DNA of 64,000 nucleotides from Arthrobacter sp. Bz4 (GCF_003075455.1 NZ_QDAE01000001.1:248001-312000), one strand, 5' to 3'; positions 1 through 8,909 are shown, counted from the stretch's first letter. A program made the numbers and translations. Notes: generated by a model from the letters alone, not told the origin.

Positions 1-229
1 GGCCGAACTCGATGCAATCTACCGGGATGAGGTGGGCCTGAAGGACGACGCCGACGTCGTCGCCTACTGCCGTATCGGTGAACGGTCGAGCCACACCTGG
101 TTTGTCCTGTTCCACCTGCTGGGCTTCACCAAGGTCCGCAACTACGACGGTTCGTGGACCGAGTGGGGCAACGCTGTGCGCGTCCCGATCGTCAAGGGTG
201 AAGAGCGCGGCGGGGTTCCGGCGTCATGA
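1..229 (+). CDS. Thiosulfate sulfurtransferase (rhodanese), C-terminal end, partial at window edge
   Basis: Only the last ~75 codons are present; the reading frame enters from the left edge and contains no start. The visible part holds the rhodanese active-site loop with the catalytic cysteine in CRIGERSSH, followed by the typical end of the fold with a W-x-E-W-G-N segment. This CRIGERS loop is characteristic of actinobacterial CysA/SseA-type thiosulfate sulfurtransferases, which move sulfane sulfur in the cytoplasm. The stop overlaps the ATG of sufE by 4 nt (ATGA), so the two are translationally coupled, which suggests sulfur hand-over between a persulfide carrier and SufE; that functional link is inference. 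Confidence 0.85.
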   Translation, partial: AELDAIYRDEVGLKDDADVVAYCRIGERSSHTWFVLFHLLGFTKVRNYDGSWTEWGNAVRVPIVKGEERGGVPAS

Positions 230-669
230 CCACTGAACTTCCCACCAAATTGAGTGAGATTGTCGAGGACTTTCAGGCCCTCGACGAACCTGACCGGTTG
301 CAGCTGCTGCTCGAATTCTCCCAGGGTCTCCCCGAGCTCCCCCAGCACCTTCAGGAGCATCCGGAACTGCTGGAACAGGTGGTCGAATGCCAGACTCCCC
401 TGTTCCTCAGCGTCGACATCGACGACAGCCCGGAGCAGATCGTGCGCCTGTACTTCTCGGCCCCGCCTGAGGCTCCGACAACCCGCGGGTTCGCCGGGGT
501 GCTGCTGGAAGGTCTCGATGGGCTCTCCTCGGCCGACATCCTCGCCGTGCCGGACGACGTTCCGGACCGGCTGGGACTCACCCGGGCCATCACGCCGCTG
601 CGGATGCGCGGGATGACGGCCATGCTGGGGCGGATCAAACGCACCGTCAGGGCCGGGCAAACCAGCTAA
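226..669 (+). CDS. sufE: SufE family cysteine desulfuration protein
   Basis: The 147-residue protein has the usual length for SufE. The acceptor cysteine is Cys55 in VVECQTPLF, the conserved position that takes sulfur from a cysteine desulfurase during Fe-S cluster assembly. The C-terminal half carries the family pattern [16 protein letters not shown] and a [14 protein letters not shown] segment. It follows the rhodanese gene with a 4-nt overlap, giving a two-gene sulfur-transfer unit. It converges on the downstream hydrolase gene, whose end overlaps by 4 nt. No suf operon genes are in the window, so the partner desulfurase is encoded elsewhere. Confidence 0.85.
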   Translation: MTTELPTKLSEIVEDFQALDEPDRLQLLLEFSQGLPELPQHLQEHPELLEQVVECQTPLFLSVDIDDSPEQIVRLYFSAPPEAPTTRGFAGVLLEGLDGLSSADILAVPDDVPDRLGLTRAITPLRMRGMTAMLGRIKRTVRAGQTS

Positions 670-1919
670 CCGGCTTGCCCGTTCCGGACGCCCGGGCGGG
701 CGCGGCCGTGGAGTACGGGGGCAAGCCAATTGGCCACCGTCTGCTCCCATTTCATCGGGTCCACATTCCATTCCTTGGTATGGCGGGCCCGGTGGAACCG
801 CTCGAAGGTGACAAACGCAGGGTTGCGTTCCGCAAGTTCAGCCGAAGCACCCACCGGCACGAACTCATCGTCCTCGCTGTGGATGATGAGTGTGGGAATG
901 GTCAGCTGCTCGGCCCGTGACACCCAGTCGAGGCTCTTCAGGTCAAGCGGTGCCGCGAGGCCTGTGGCTTTCCGGCCGGCCCGGTTGGTCAGCAGCCACT
1001 GGCCAAGCCGGCCAATCGGTGCGGGGATGCGGTTGAGCTGGGCGTGATACGCCAGCACCTCAATCCAGTTGACCACCGGACCGTCAAGTACCAGCGCCTT
1101 GATCCGCTGACGATGACCCGAGAGGTCGGCGGTCTGCAGGCAGATGGCGCCACCCATCGACCACCCAAAAAGCACCACGCCCTCGGCACCGTGTGCCACC
1201 GCGTAGTCGATTGCCGCCTCAACGTCACGCCACTCGGTCATCCCGAGTCCGTACCTGCCATCGGCTGCGTGCGGGGCTTCGCCGTCGTTCCGGTAAGAGG
1301 TCAACAAACTGGTCATGCCCAATGACCTGGCCAGACGCACCGCCCGCAGTCCTTCGGTCCGCTGCACTCCCCTGCCGTGGACCATGACCGCCCAATCCTT
1401 CGAGGCTTCCTCGGCGCGGATCAGCCAGGCCGGAGCTACTCCCCCGTCAACCGGGATGTCCACCTCTTCATCAGCGAAGCCAACCGTCGACGGCGACGGG
1501 AAGACCGCGCCGCTCCACCAGCCCCGCGTCGCGCTGGCCAGATGCCCGGAGTACACCGCCTCCACCTCGCGTTGCACAGTCCCTTCACGGGGAACGTAGG
1601 ACAGGATCGCCCCAATCCGGGCATGTCCTGCTCCACCGTCGAAGTAGAGACTGTAGGTCCCTTCGACGGTGGTGTCGTCATTCGCGGGGAGAATGACCTG
1701 CTGGCTACCCCCGGTGCCGATCACCGCCAGGATGTCGAGGTTTTCGTCCCTGACCCGGGCTGGGGTCACTACCTGACGCGCGAAATGCGCGGCGAGACCG
1801 GAGGTGCCGGCCGCAATTGTTGAGCCGACGGCACCACCAATCCCCACCCCGAGCATGGTCCATTTGACCCAGGGGGCGGTGGTGGACTGCTCCGGCACCG
1901 TGGCGGAAAGTTTACGCAT
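666..1919 (-). CDS. Alpha/beta hydrolase with N-terminal membrane segment
   Basis: The 417-residue protein starts at the ATG at 1919, which has a GGGG-type ribosome site just upstream; an in-frame start 13 codons earlier lacks one. Residues ~20-45 form a Gly/Ala-rich hydrophobic segment that could be a membrane anchor or signal. The catalytic domain is in the C-terminal half: the nucleophile elbow FGWSMGG with Ser254, an oxyanion-type VHGRGVQR loop, an acid residue in IIHSEDDEFVP, and a His in FHRARHTKEW. These fit a serine hydrolase or peptidase S9-like fold. The substrate cannot be told from sequence. It stands alone and is convergent with sufE. Confidence 0.8.
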   Translation of the reverse strand: MRKLSATVPEQSTTAPWVKWTMLGVGIGGAVGSTIAAGTSGLAAHFARQVVTPARVRDENLDILAVIGTGGSQQVILPANDDTTVEGTYSLYFDGGAGHARIGAILSYVPREGTVQREVEAVYSGHLASATRGWWSGAVFPSPSTVGFADEEVDIPVDGGVAPAWLIRAEEASKDWAVMVHGRGVQRTEGLRAVRLARSLGMTSLLTSYRNDGEAPHAADGRYGLGMTEWRDVEAAIDYAVAHGAEGVVLFGWSMGGAICLQTADLSGHRQRIKALVLDGPVVNWIEVLAYHAQLNRIPAPIGRLGQWLLTNRAGRKATGLAAPLDLKSLDWVSRAEQLTIPTLIIHSEDDEFVPVGASAELAERNPAFVTFERFHRARHTKEWNVDPMKWEQTVANWLAPVLHGRARPGVRNGQAG

Positions 1920-2021
1920 ACCCCCATTCTTGCCTGTGGACCGGAGGATCGGCGGCACACGGGAGCGGGGTGTCGTGAGAGCTGCTGTCTCCGTGCACTA
2001 GGGCGCCACGCGTTGGAGCAC

Positions 2022-2027
2022 TAGTCT
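2022..2027 (+). promoter_or_regulatory. -10 box of a probable leaderless promoter
   Basis: TAGTCT lies 6 nt before the ATG at 2034 and no Shine-Dalgarno sequence is visible. This spacing puts the likely transcription start at or next to the start codon. No good -35 is seen. Confidence 0.5.
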
Positions 2028-2033
2028 TGGCTC

Positions 2034-2525
2034 ATGTCCGAGACGATAGTGGTACTAACCGAAGAAAGCCTCAACGACGGCGACGCGAAGAACCTGTTGA
2101 CCCTGGTGGGTGAGGAACAGGCCACACTGCTGGTGTTGATCCCCGATGACCGGCACAAGAATGTGATGGCCGAGTTCTTCCATCACCTGAGCTTGCTGGA
2201 GTTCGCCGACGCGTTCCGCGAATTGTCCCAGGGGCAGCCATCGGCCCAGAAATCACGTGGGAGCGCCGAGGCGGATCTCGAAGCGTCGTTGCGGGTGGCC
2301 GAGGCCCACGGACTTACCGCCCACGGGATTATTGCCACCGGCAACGCTGTCGAGGCAATGGTCGACGCCGTCAGCCAGCATGGCGCACAGCAAGCGGTTG
2401 TCATCACCCGACCGCACGCCGTCGCCGATACCCTCCACACCGACTGGGCGAATCAGGCCCAGGACCGACTGGGTGTGCCTGTCCTGCACCTCTATTCCGG
2501 TTCGGGATTTATCGGCGGTTCTTAG
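2034..2525 (+). CDS. Universal-stress-protein-like hypothetical protein
   Basis: The 163-residue protein begins with an ETIVVLTEESLNDGDA strand-loop and ends with LGVPVLHLYSGSGFIGG, an arrangement resembling the Rossmann-like universal stress protein fold. A middle helix is rich in Glu and Ala, and an ITRPHAVADT strand lies near residue 125. The classical USP ATP-binding G-2x-G-9x-G(S/T) motif is not clear, so nucleotide binding is uncertain. It sits 14 nt upstream of msrB and may be co-transcribed with it, which would fit a stress role, but this is inference. The ATG appears leaderless. Confidence 0.6.
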   Translation: MSETIVVLTEESLNDGDAKNLLTLVGEEQATLLVLIPDDRHKNVMAEFFHHLSLLEFADAFRELSQGQPSAQKSRGSAEADLEASLRVAEAHGLTAHGIIATGNAVEAMVDAVSQHGAQQAVVITRPHAVADTLHTDWANQAQDRLGVPVLHLYSGSGFIGGS

Positions 2526-2539
2526 GCGTTGAAGGAATC

Positions 2540-2962
2540 ATGAGCACAATAGAACCCAGCGATGTCCCTGTCCAGAAGACCGACGACGAATGGCGCTCCG
2601 AGCTAACCAGTGAGGAGTACCGGGTCCTTCGTCAGGCTGGTACTGAGCGGCCTTATACCGGCGAGTACTACGACACCAACACCAAGGGTGTTTACCAGTG
2701 CCGCGCCTGCGGGCACGAACTCTTCACCAGCAACGAAAAATTTGATTCACATTGCGGTTGGCCATCCTTCTGGGCGCCCCTCGCCGAGAACACGGTCCGC
2801 TACCTGCACGATAATTCCATGGGGATGCAGCGCACCGAGGTCCGGTGTGCCAACTGCGACTCGCACCTCGGCCACCTGTTTGAGGGTGAGGGTTATGGCA
2901 CCCCCACCGACCAGCGCTTCTGCATCAACTCGGTGTCCATGAAGCTGCTCGAACAGTCCTAG
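2540..2962 (+). CDS. msrB: Peptide-methionine (R)-S-oxide reductase MsrB
   Basis: The 140-residue enzyme reduces the R epimer of methionine sulfoxide in damaged proteins, in the cytoplasm and using thioredoxin-type reductant. Two zinc CxxC pairs are present, Cys54/Cys57 in YQCRACGHE and Cys103/Cys106 in VRCANCDSH. The catalytic cysteine is Cys128 in RFCINSVS, and Cys72 in HCGWPSF is in the position used as a resolving or accessory cysteine in part of the family. Length and motif order are complete. A GAAGGA ribosome site precedes the ATG. The S-epimer enzyme msrA is encoded far away at 53.5 kb. Confidence 0.95.
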   Translation: MSTIEPSDVPVQKTDDEWRSELTSEEYRVLRQAGTERPYTGEYYDTNTKGVYQCRACGHELFTSNEKFDSHCGWPSFWAPLAENTVRYLHDNSMGMQRTEVRCANCDSHLGHLFEGEGYGTPTDQRFCINSVSMKLLEQS

Positions 2963-2971
2963 CGGAACCGC

Positions 2972-3000
2972 GGGGAGGTCCAGCATGTCTGGGCCTCCCC
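2972..3000 (+). terminator. Hairpin after msrB
   Basis: A GGGGAGG...CCTCCCC stem extended by CCAG/CTGG closes a 5-nt loop 9 nt after the msrB stop. There is no U tract, so it may terminate weakly or only stabilise the transcript. Confidence 0.55.
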
Positions 3001-3075
3001 ACCAGTGCAACCCAGTCAAAAATAAGAGTTGCTTATGCTCAAGGGTTTTTTGAGTAAGTAAACCTTTTCAGTTGC

Positions 3076-3081
3076 TACGCT
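3076..3081 (+). promoter_or_regulatory. -10 box of a probable leaderless promoter for the DUF6421 gene
   Basis: TACGCT is 7 nt before the ATG at 3089, with no ribosome site between. Just upstream (about 3015-3070) is an unusually AT-rich stretch with an imperfect dyad, CTTATGCTCAA at 3032-3042 against TTGAGTAAG at 3050-3058, which could be an operator. Confidence 0.45.
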
Positions 3082-3088
3082 CGCTTCC

Positions 3089-4465
3089 ATGACTTCGACG
3101 ACCATTGACACCAGCCTCGCCTCACCTGCCGGAGCCCCTGAGCGTTCACCCGCCTGGCATCAGCTCAAAGCCGCCGCTTCGGCCCTTCAGCCGCTTCAGG
3201 TCAAGGACGGATCCGTCCCGGAAACCTCGAACCATGCGTTGGCGTCCGAACTGGTCGACGCTATTGTCGAGGCGATCAGGACCCTGGCTCCGTCTTTCCC
3301 CCACGACGCCGGCTACCTCACGGCCCTCGTGGAGGACTTCCAGACCTGGCAGTCCTCGGACTTCGGAGTGCCCGATTTCCTGAGCTCGTTGCTGCAGTTC
3401 CAACCGCAGGAGCATCGGGTCGATGGCCTCAGGCACCTGGTGGTGTTCCCCATGTACACGCAGAACGGCAGCACCAACCGGCTGGTCGAAGCGGTGCTCA
3501 TTGAAGTGCTCTGGCCCGAGTTCATTGCCGAGCTCGAAGCCGGTGACTACTCCAACAAGCTCTTCGTCCCCATCCGCTTCCTCGACTTCACCGCCGGATA
3601 CGACACCAACTCGGCAGTCCTCTTCCCGGAGACCGTCGCCGTCAGCACCACACCGCAGTTCACCTGGGGCGCCATTTTCGCCGACCGCGAGGCGGCACGC
3701 TTCCGCCGGGTGGTCACCGCCGCGGCGGAGATCACCAAGCTGGAACTGCCTGCCGAAGCCAGCGAGCTCGTGGGAGACCAACAGCTGGCCGAGCAGACCT
3801 TCGTCATGTGGGACCTCATCCATGACCGCACCCACATGCGCGGCGACCTCCCCTTTGACCCGTTCATGATCAAACAACGCATGCCTTACTTCCTGTACTC
3901 CCTGGAGGAACTTCGGTGCGACCTGACGGCGTTCCGCGAATCAGTGAAGATCGCCCTCGACGAATCGGCTCCCGACGAGACCCGCCGTCATGCGCGACTG
4001 GTGCAGTACGCAGTCATCTTTGACCGGATCTTCCGCTTTTCCATCACCGGCAGCAGGGTCCGCAACTACGACGGTCTGGGCGGTCAACTCCTGTTCGCGT
4101 GGATGCACCAGCACCACGTGCTCCACTGGACCGACAGCCGCCTGAGCATCGACTGGGCGGAGGTTCCCAACGTCGTCATCGCCCTCGGCGAGAAAATTGA
4201 GCAGCTCTACTGGCGGTCCATTGACCGGCCGAAGACCGCCCACTGGCTTGCCGCCTACCAGCTGGTCACCGAAACCGTGACACCCCACCCGGCGTCGGTC
4301 TGGGCCAAGGGCCCGGACGCCCTCGAACTGACTGGACCACCTCGTGGATTGACCGATGCCGTCCTCGACGACGAATTCCCGCTGTCGATGTTCTTCGAGG
4401 CATTGGACCGCAAAATGAAACCGGTCATCGAGTCCACCGCCGGTATCACCGGGGCCGCTGAATGA
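3089..4465 (+). CDS. DUF6421 family protein
   Basis: This 458-residue protein matches in overall pattern the actinobacterial DUF6421 family, which has no established function. Visible landmarks are a HLVVFPMYTQNGSTNR strand near residue 116, an acidic FLDFTAGYDTNSAVLFPE segment near 170, a DLIHDRTHMRGDLPFDPF segment near 250 that contains a His-Asp-x-x-His-like cluster, and a HQHHVLHWTD cluster near 345. The histidine and acidic clusters could bind metal, but that is speculation. It has no signal peptide or membrane segment. Its stop overlaps the next SDR gene by 4 nt, so the two are expected to be made together. Confidence 0.75.
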   Translation: MTSTTIDTSLASPAGAPERSPAWHQLKAAASALQPLQVKDGSVPETSNHALASELVDAIVEAIRTLAPSFPHDAGYLTALVEDFQTWQSSDFGVPDFLSSLLQFQPQEHRVDGLRHLVVFPMYTQNGSTNRLVEAVLIEVLWPEFIAELEAGDYSNKLFVPIRFLDFTAGYDTNSAVLFPETVAVSTTPQFTWGAIFADREAARFRRVVTAAAEITKLELPAEASELVGDQQLAEQTFVMWDLIHDRTHMRGDLPFDPFMIKQRMPYFLYSLEELRCDLTAFRESVKIALDESAPDETRRHARLVQYAVIFDRIFRFSITGSRVRNYDGLGGQLLFAWMHQHHVLHWTDSRLSIDWAEVPNVVIALGEKIEQLYWRSIDRPKTAHWLAAYQLVTETVTPHPASVWAKGPDALELTGPPRGLTDAVLDDEFPLSMFFEALDRKMKPVIESTAGITGAAE

Positions 4466-5214
4466 GCAACGCGTTGCCAGCACTCGACGGACTGACGGTG
4501 GTGGTGGCCGGCGCCGCTGGCGCTTCGGGGATCGCGTGCGCCACCCTGCTCCGCCAGCAGGGTGCCGCGGTGGTAGCTGTCGGATCCCACGCCGGCCGGC
4601 TTGAGCAGGCGCTGGGCCAGCTCGACGACGTCGACCGCCGGGTCTGCGACCTGGCCGATGCGCAGGCTGTCACTGAGTTATGCCATGCGCTCACTGCCGA
4701 CTATGAGTCACTGGACGGCCTGATTCATCTGGTGGGCGGCTGGCGCGGCGGCAACGGAATCACCGGGCAGACGGATGATGACTACGAGGTGCTCCACACC
4801 AGCGTGCTCACCACCTTGCGGAACACCACTCGTGCCTTCTACCCCCCACTCCTCGCATCGTCCAGGGGGCGGGTGGCCATCGTGTCCTCCACGGCCGTGG
4901 ACAGCCCGACGGCGGCGGCCGCCTCCTATGCGGCTCTCAAGTCAGCCGCGGAAGCCTGGACCCGGGCGGTGGCCGACGGATTCCGGCGCGATCAGGACGC
5001 CGCCAGCGACAGCACCACTCAGGGCGCCGGTCAGACATCAGCTGCCACCATCCTCGTGGTGAAAGCCCTCGTCGACGACGCACTGCGGGCCGCGCATCCG
5101 GAACGCAGATTCCCCGGGTACACCCATGTCGATGATCTGGCCGCAGCAGTGGTTGGTCTTTACGCCGCCGAGGCGCAATCGGTGAACGGCCAACGCATCA
5201 CCCTGCCCAGTTAG
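4462..5214 (+). CDS. Short-chain dehydrogenase/reductase (SDR)
   Basis: The 250-residue protein has an N-terminal nucleotide-binding region VVVAGAAGASGIACATLL (a diverged TGxxxGxG loop), a serine in AIVSSTAV near residue 135, and the YAALKSAAEAW segment carrying the catalytic Tyr-x-x-x-Lys near 155-159. The substrate is unknown. The diverged glycine loop, AGAAGASG, is still compatible with NAD(P) binding. The start overlaps the DUF6421 stop (ATGA), so it is translated from the same message and probably works in the same step. Confidence 0.8.
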   Translation: MSNALPALDGLTVVVAGAAGASGIACATLLRQQGAAVVAVGSHAGRLEQALGQLDDVDRRVCDLADAQAVTELCHALTADYESLDGLIHLVGGWRGGNGITGQTDDDYEVLHTSVLTTLRNTTRAFYPPLLASSRGRVAIVSSTAVDSPTAAAASYAALKSAAEAWTRAVADGFRRDQDAASDSTTQGAGQTSAATILVVKALVDDALRAAHPERRFPGYTHVDDLAAAVVGLYAAEAQSVNGQRITLPS

Positions 5215-5222
5215 GGCAAACG

Positions 5223-6782
5223 CTACTGCGCGGCGGCGTCCTCGCCGCCCCAGGCCTTCGCGTAAAACCGCGGGGAAAGTGAGCTCACCAGGTCCGCGTA
5301 GTGACTGGGCTGCAGCGCCTGCGCTGAACCGGCCGGGACACGCGAGGCGAACGCTGAAACACCCAACCCTGCCTCCTGACCCGCCAGCGTCAGGCCGGCA
5401 GCTTCCAGGATCGTCGGGTACATGCTCAACTGGTCCACGCGGGGGCGCAGGTCACTGTTACCGTCCTCGCCCGGCACCCAGATCCGGTTGAAGATGGTGC
5501 GGTTGTTGTGGTCCGTCAATTCCGCCTGGAACGCATGGCCGCCACCTATTTGCTTCAGGTGGTCACCCATAATCACTACGGCAGTGTCCTCGAGATAACC
5601 CTGCTGCCTCATGTGGTCCACGAATCCGGCCACCTGCGTCATGGAACAGGAAAACGCGGCGGTTACCTCGCTCTGCGTATCCACGGTGCAGTAGTCATAA
5701 ATGTGCACCGGCTCATGCGAATCCAGGGTCAGCATCGAGAGGTTAAATGGCTGACCAGTCTTCTCCGCCTCGGCGTGCAGGTCGTCGACCTCGTCTTTCG
5801 CGTGGGCCAACAGGCGTTCATCGCTCAGACCCCAGTCACTGCGGAAGGCCTTCTCCGGCTCACCCGCGGCACGCCAGTCCGGCAGGTCCTTCACCTCGGA
5901 GTAGCCGTGCCCGCCCAGGAAGACGTCTTTCGCCGCGAACGAGGCATTAGCGCCGCCAAGGAATACGTTCGTATAGCCGTGCTCAGCGAGCACATCGCCC
6001 AGGCAAGTCACCCCTTCGAGGTACGTCTGGACGTTACCGCCGAGCGCGTTGTAGGCGCCGCCGCCCGAGGTGGAGCCGATACCCTTGAGCGGGATCCCGC
6101 ACTGCGTCGCGGTGATCCCGGACATGGTCCAGCCGCCCCCCTCGTACTGCTTCAGGTTCTCGACGCTTTGCCAGCCATCCGACGCCTTCGTGGCCGCCTT
6201 GAGCGGAGCGAAGACATCCTTCCCGAAGAGCTGGTCGTCCTCGAGCGTGGCCTCCCCGGACTCGAGATAGATCAGTACCAGGTTGCGTTTGTCCGTGTCG
6301 TCGGTGATGGTCGGTTCCACATAGAAGTCGCCGACGTCGTACCCGGAGTTGGCCGCCTCAAGGTAGTCCCGAACGCCTACCGTGGCGGCAAAAGCGGTGG
6401 TCCCGCCGATGACGACTGCGGCCACCAGGGCGGCAGAAACGGCGCGCATGATCCACTGCACGCGAGGCGGCCGCCGAAGGTCGCCATCACGGCGGCGCTT
6501 ACGGCGCCGGAAAAACAGCCAGAGCGCGATCCCCACCGTAACCAGCAGGGGCACCACAGCAATGCCTAGGATGCTGATCCAGACGATGGACCCGCCACCA
6601 CCATCGGCTTCCACGGCGACGATATTCAGGAGCATCTGGTTGACCGAAATCTCGCCCCAGTAGAGGCGGATGATGGCGGCAGCCATGAGGAGGGCAAGCC
6701 CCACTCCGATCAGAAGGTGGACCACAAGGTGTCCGACCACGACGCCGGCCCGGCGGGTCACCTGAAGAATACGACCAAACAT
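5223..6782 (-). CDS. LTA-synthase-like membrane sulfatase/phosphoglycerol transferase
   Basis: The start at 6782 is preceded by AGGGGG at good spacing; an in-frame ATG 18 codons earlier has none. The 519-residue protein has N-terminal membrane segments (residues ~13-40, ~65-90 and ~115-140), then a large extracellular domain. That domain has the alkaline-phosphatase/sulfatase pattern: VLIYLESGE with the first metal-binding acid, a GITATQCGIPL loop that carries the likely nucleophilic threonine, DVFLGGHGYSEV, and VVIMGDHLKQ with the late Asp-His pair. The family transfers glycerol phosphate or cleaves related esters at the cell surface. Only three membrane spans, rather than five, argue for a diverged member. 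Confidence 0.75.
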   Translation of the reverse strand: MFGRILQVTRRAGVVVGHLVVHLLIGVGLALLMAAAIIRLYWGEISVNQMLLNIVAVEADGGGGSIVWISILGIAVVPLLVTVGIALWLFFRRRKRRRDGDLRRPPRVQWIMRAVSAALVAAVVIGGTTAFAATVGVRDYLEAANSGYDVGDFYVEPTITDDTDKRNLVLIYLESGEATLEDDQLFGKDVFAPLKAATKASDGWQSVENLKQYEGGGWTMSGITATQCGIPLKGIGSTSGGGAYNALGGNVQTYLEGVTCLGDVLAEHGYTNVFLGGANASFAAKDVFLGGHGYSEVKDLPDWRAAGEPEKAFRSDWGLSDERLLAHAKDEVDDLHAEAEKTGQPFNLSMLTLDSHEPVHIYDYCTVDTQSEVTAAFSCSMTQVAGFVDHMRQQGYLEDTAVVIMGDHLKQIGGGHAFQAELTDHNNRTIFNRIWVPGEDGNSDLRPRVDQLSMYPTILEAAGLTLAGQEAGLGVSAFASRVPAGSAQALQPSHYADLVSSLSPRFYAKAWGGEDAAAQ

Positions 6783-7019
6783 GGCACCCCCTGCCTTTCG
6801 GATGCTTGGATGCCCGATGACCATCCGTGTCACCAACCCATTCCCGGGCCCACAAAAGCGTAATACCGTTTCATGCCCCGTTCAACAGGCGTTCAGCTGG
6901 CGGTGGTGAATCGTTCACCCCAGCGCAACCTCGGGCCTGTTCCGGCGTCGGGAGAGGCATCAGGGGAAAATCAGGGGAAGAGTCAGGCTGAAACGCTGAG
7001 GATGACCCACCGCCTAGGT

Positions 7020-7025
7020 GATAAT
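7020..7025 (+). promoter_or_regulatory. -10 box of a probable leaderless promoter for threonine aldolase
   Basis: GATAAT, within an extended TGATAAT, lies 6 nt before the GTG start at 7032. The 249-bp divergent region back to the sulfatase gene start contains no other clear feature. Confidence 0.55.
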
Positions 7026-7031
7026 TGATAG

Positions 7032-8132
7032 GTGACTGAAACAATTGCGCCCCCTGCCTCCCTGCACAACCCCGACGTTCGCGGCTTCGCGTCCGACAAT
7101 TACTCGGGAGTACATCCGGAAATCCTCGCGGCCTTGGCTGCCGCAAACGGCGGCCATCAAACGGCCTACGGCGAGGACGTCTACACGCACCGCCTACAGG
7201 AACTGATGCTGGAGCACTTCGGCGCCGGCACCGAAGCGTTCCCGGTCTTCAACGGGACCGGAGCAAACGTCCTGAGCCTGCAGTCCCTGCTGCCACGGTG
7301 GGGCGCCGTGATCTGCGCTGAAACGGCCCACATCAACAAGGACGAGAACGGGGCGCCCGAACGCATTGCCGGAATCAAACTCCTCACCGTTCCCACCCCG
7401 GACGGCAAACTCACCCCGGAACTCATCGATCTGGAAGCCTGGGGCTGGGGCGACGAGCACCGGGCCCAGCCGCTGGCCGTCTCCATCACGCAAACCACCG
7501 AATTGGGGACGCTCTACACGGTTGAAGAGATCAGGGCGATCGCCGACCACGTGCACGCCCGCGGCATGCATCTGCACCTGGACGGCGCACGGATCGCCAA
7601 CGCCGCAGCGGCCCTCAACCTGCCGCTGCGCGCCTTCACGAGGGACGCGGGAGTCGACATCCTCTCCTTCGGCGGTACCAAGAACGGCCTGATCTTTGGT
7701 GAGTGCGTCGTGGTGCTGAACCCTGACGCGGCCACCGGCCTCACCTACCTGCGCAAAATGAACATGCAGCTCGCGTCCAAGATGCGCTTCATCTCGGCGC
7801 AGCTCATCGCCCTCCTTGAGGATGGGCTGTGGCTTCGTTCGGCAGCCCATTCCAATGCCATGGCGGCACGCCTGACCGCGCTGGTCCAGGAAATTCCCGG
7901 GGTGCAGCTCACCCAGCAGACCACCGCGAACGCCGTCTTCGCCGTCCTCCCCCGGGACGCCGCGGACCGGGTCCGTGAGCAGTTCAAGTTCTATGACTGG
8001 GACACCGTGACCGGGGAAGTGCGCTGGATGTGCTCCTTCGACACCACAGCCGACGACGTCGACGCCTTCGCCGAAGCGATCCGCCGGGAAACGGCCGCCA
8101 GCCCACACCAGATCGGGGCTCCCCGGGCCTAG
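7032..8132 (+). CDS. ltaE: Low-specificity L-threonine aldolase
   Basis: The 366-residue PLP enzyme splits threonine or allo-threonine to glycine and acetaldehyde. Fold-type I hallmarks are visible: FNGTGANVLSLQ near residue 73-84 for phosphate binding, the HLDGARIANA segment with the cofactor-binding Asp near 184, and the Schiff-base lysine Lys217 in FGGTKNGLI. The C-terminal RWMCSFDTT is also typical. The start is a GTG immediately downstream of a -10 box, so the message is probably leaderless. It is divergent from the sulfatase and is followed by a DUF3000 gene in the same direction. Confidence 0.88.
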   Translation: MTETIAPPASLHNPDVRGFASDNYSGVHPEILAALAAANGGHQTAYGEDVYTHRLQELMLEHFGAGTEAFPVFNGTGANVLSLQSLLPRWGAVICAETAHINKDENGAPERIAGIKLLTVPTPDGKLTPELIDLEAWGWGDEHRAQPLAVSITQTTELGTLYTVEEIRAIADHVHARGMHLHLDGARIANAAAALNLPLRAFTRDAGVDILSFGGTKNGLIFGECVVVLNPDAATGLTYLRKMNMQLASKMRFISAQLIALLEDGLWLRSAAHSNAMAARLTALVQEIPGVQLTQQTTANAVFAVLPRDAADRVREQFKFYDWDTVTGEVRWMCSFDTTADDVDAFAEAIRRETAASPHQIGAPRA

Positions 8133-8187
8133 AACAATCTCGCCGGCCGCACCGGCGAGCCTGCCCGGCACGGGGGTCGGCGTGCCA

Positions 8188-8193
8188 TAGCCT
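8188..8193 (+). promoter_or_regulatory. -10 box of a probable leaderless promoter for the DUF3000 gene
   Basis: TAGCCT is 6 nt before the GTG at 8200, with no ribosome site. Confidence 0.5.
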
Positions 8194-8199
8194 TCCTGA

Positions 8200-8835
8200 G
8201 TGAGCGCAATTGGCGATCTGACCCCCCTGCCCCGCGAGTTCCAGTCAGCACTGACCGAACTCCGCCAGGCGAAGTGCCGCGGCGAGATCCGACTGGACGA
8301 AATTCCGGCGCCCTCGCGGCTGGCACCCTTTGCTGTGGCCCTCGGCGCTGAAGTATTCCAGGCTGGCCCGCACCGGATGCCGGTGCACGGCCCGGCAATG
8401 GCCGCTTCCGCCGGCAATGAGCCGGAAGAATTAGCCACCGGACGCTTCATCCTCCTGCATGACCCCAATGGGTCCGACCTGTGGGATGGCACTTTCCGGA
8501 TTGTCACCTACATCAGGGCGCAACTCGAACCCGAGATGGGCAACGACTCCCTGCTGGGATCAGTCGCCTGGACGTGGCTGGTGGAAGCCCTCCAGAACCA
8601 CGGCGCCGACTACGGCTCCGCTGGGGGAACAGCCACCCGGATCCTCTCCGAAAGCTACGGCACGCTGACCGACCGACCCGACAGTATCGATATTGAACTA
8701 CGTGCGTCCTGGACCCCTGACTCGTCGATGGTGCGGAACCATCTGGAGGCCTGGGCGGATATGGTGTGCACCTTCGCCGGTCTACCACCGCTGCCCGACG
8801 GCGTCACCTCGCTGCCGAACCGTCGCCGAAACTAG
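8200..8835 (+). CDS. DUF3000 family protein
   Basis: The 211-residue protein belongs by pattern to DUF3000, an actinobacterial family of unknown function usually encoded next to RNase D, as here. Visible landmarks are SRLAPFAVALGAEV near residue 45, GRFILLHDPNGSDLWDG near 82, a LLGSVAWTWLVEAL helix near 118 and LRASWTP near 166. There is no membrane segment or signal peptide. The start is GTG without a ribosome site. The gap to rnd is 74 nt and holds its own -10 box, so the two genes can be expressed separately. Confidence 0.8.
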   Translation: MSAIGDLTPLPREFQSALTELRQAKCRGEIRLDEIPAPSRLAPFAVALGAEVFQAGPHRMPVHGPAMAASAGNEPEELATGRFILLHDPNGSDLWDGTFRIVTYIRAQLEPEMGNDSLLGSVAWTWLVEALQNHGADYGSAGGTATRILSESYGTLTDRPDSIDIELRASWTPDSSMVRNHLEAWADMVCTFAGLPPLPDGVTSLPNRRRN

Positions 8836-8895
8836 CCCGCCGTGACCCAGCCGCACCCCGCCGTCGTGCTGGCTCACCACTCCGAACCGCGCGGC

Positions 8896-8901
8896 TAGAC
8901 T
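8896..8901 (+). promoter_or_regulatory. -10 box of a probable leaderless promoter for RNase D
   Basis: TAGACT lies 8 nt before the ATG at 8910; no Shine-Dalgarno sequence is seen. Confidence 0.5.
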
Positions 8902-8909
8902 GGATCATC

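Noticed and set aside
7194-8507. 437-codon frame on the minus strand opposite threonine aldolase
   Set aside because: It is antisense to a clear PLP enzyme, has no recognisable motif, and long open frames are expected opposite high-GC genes.
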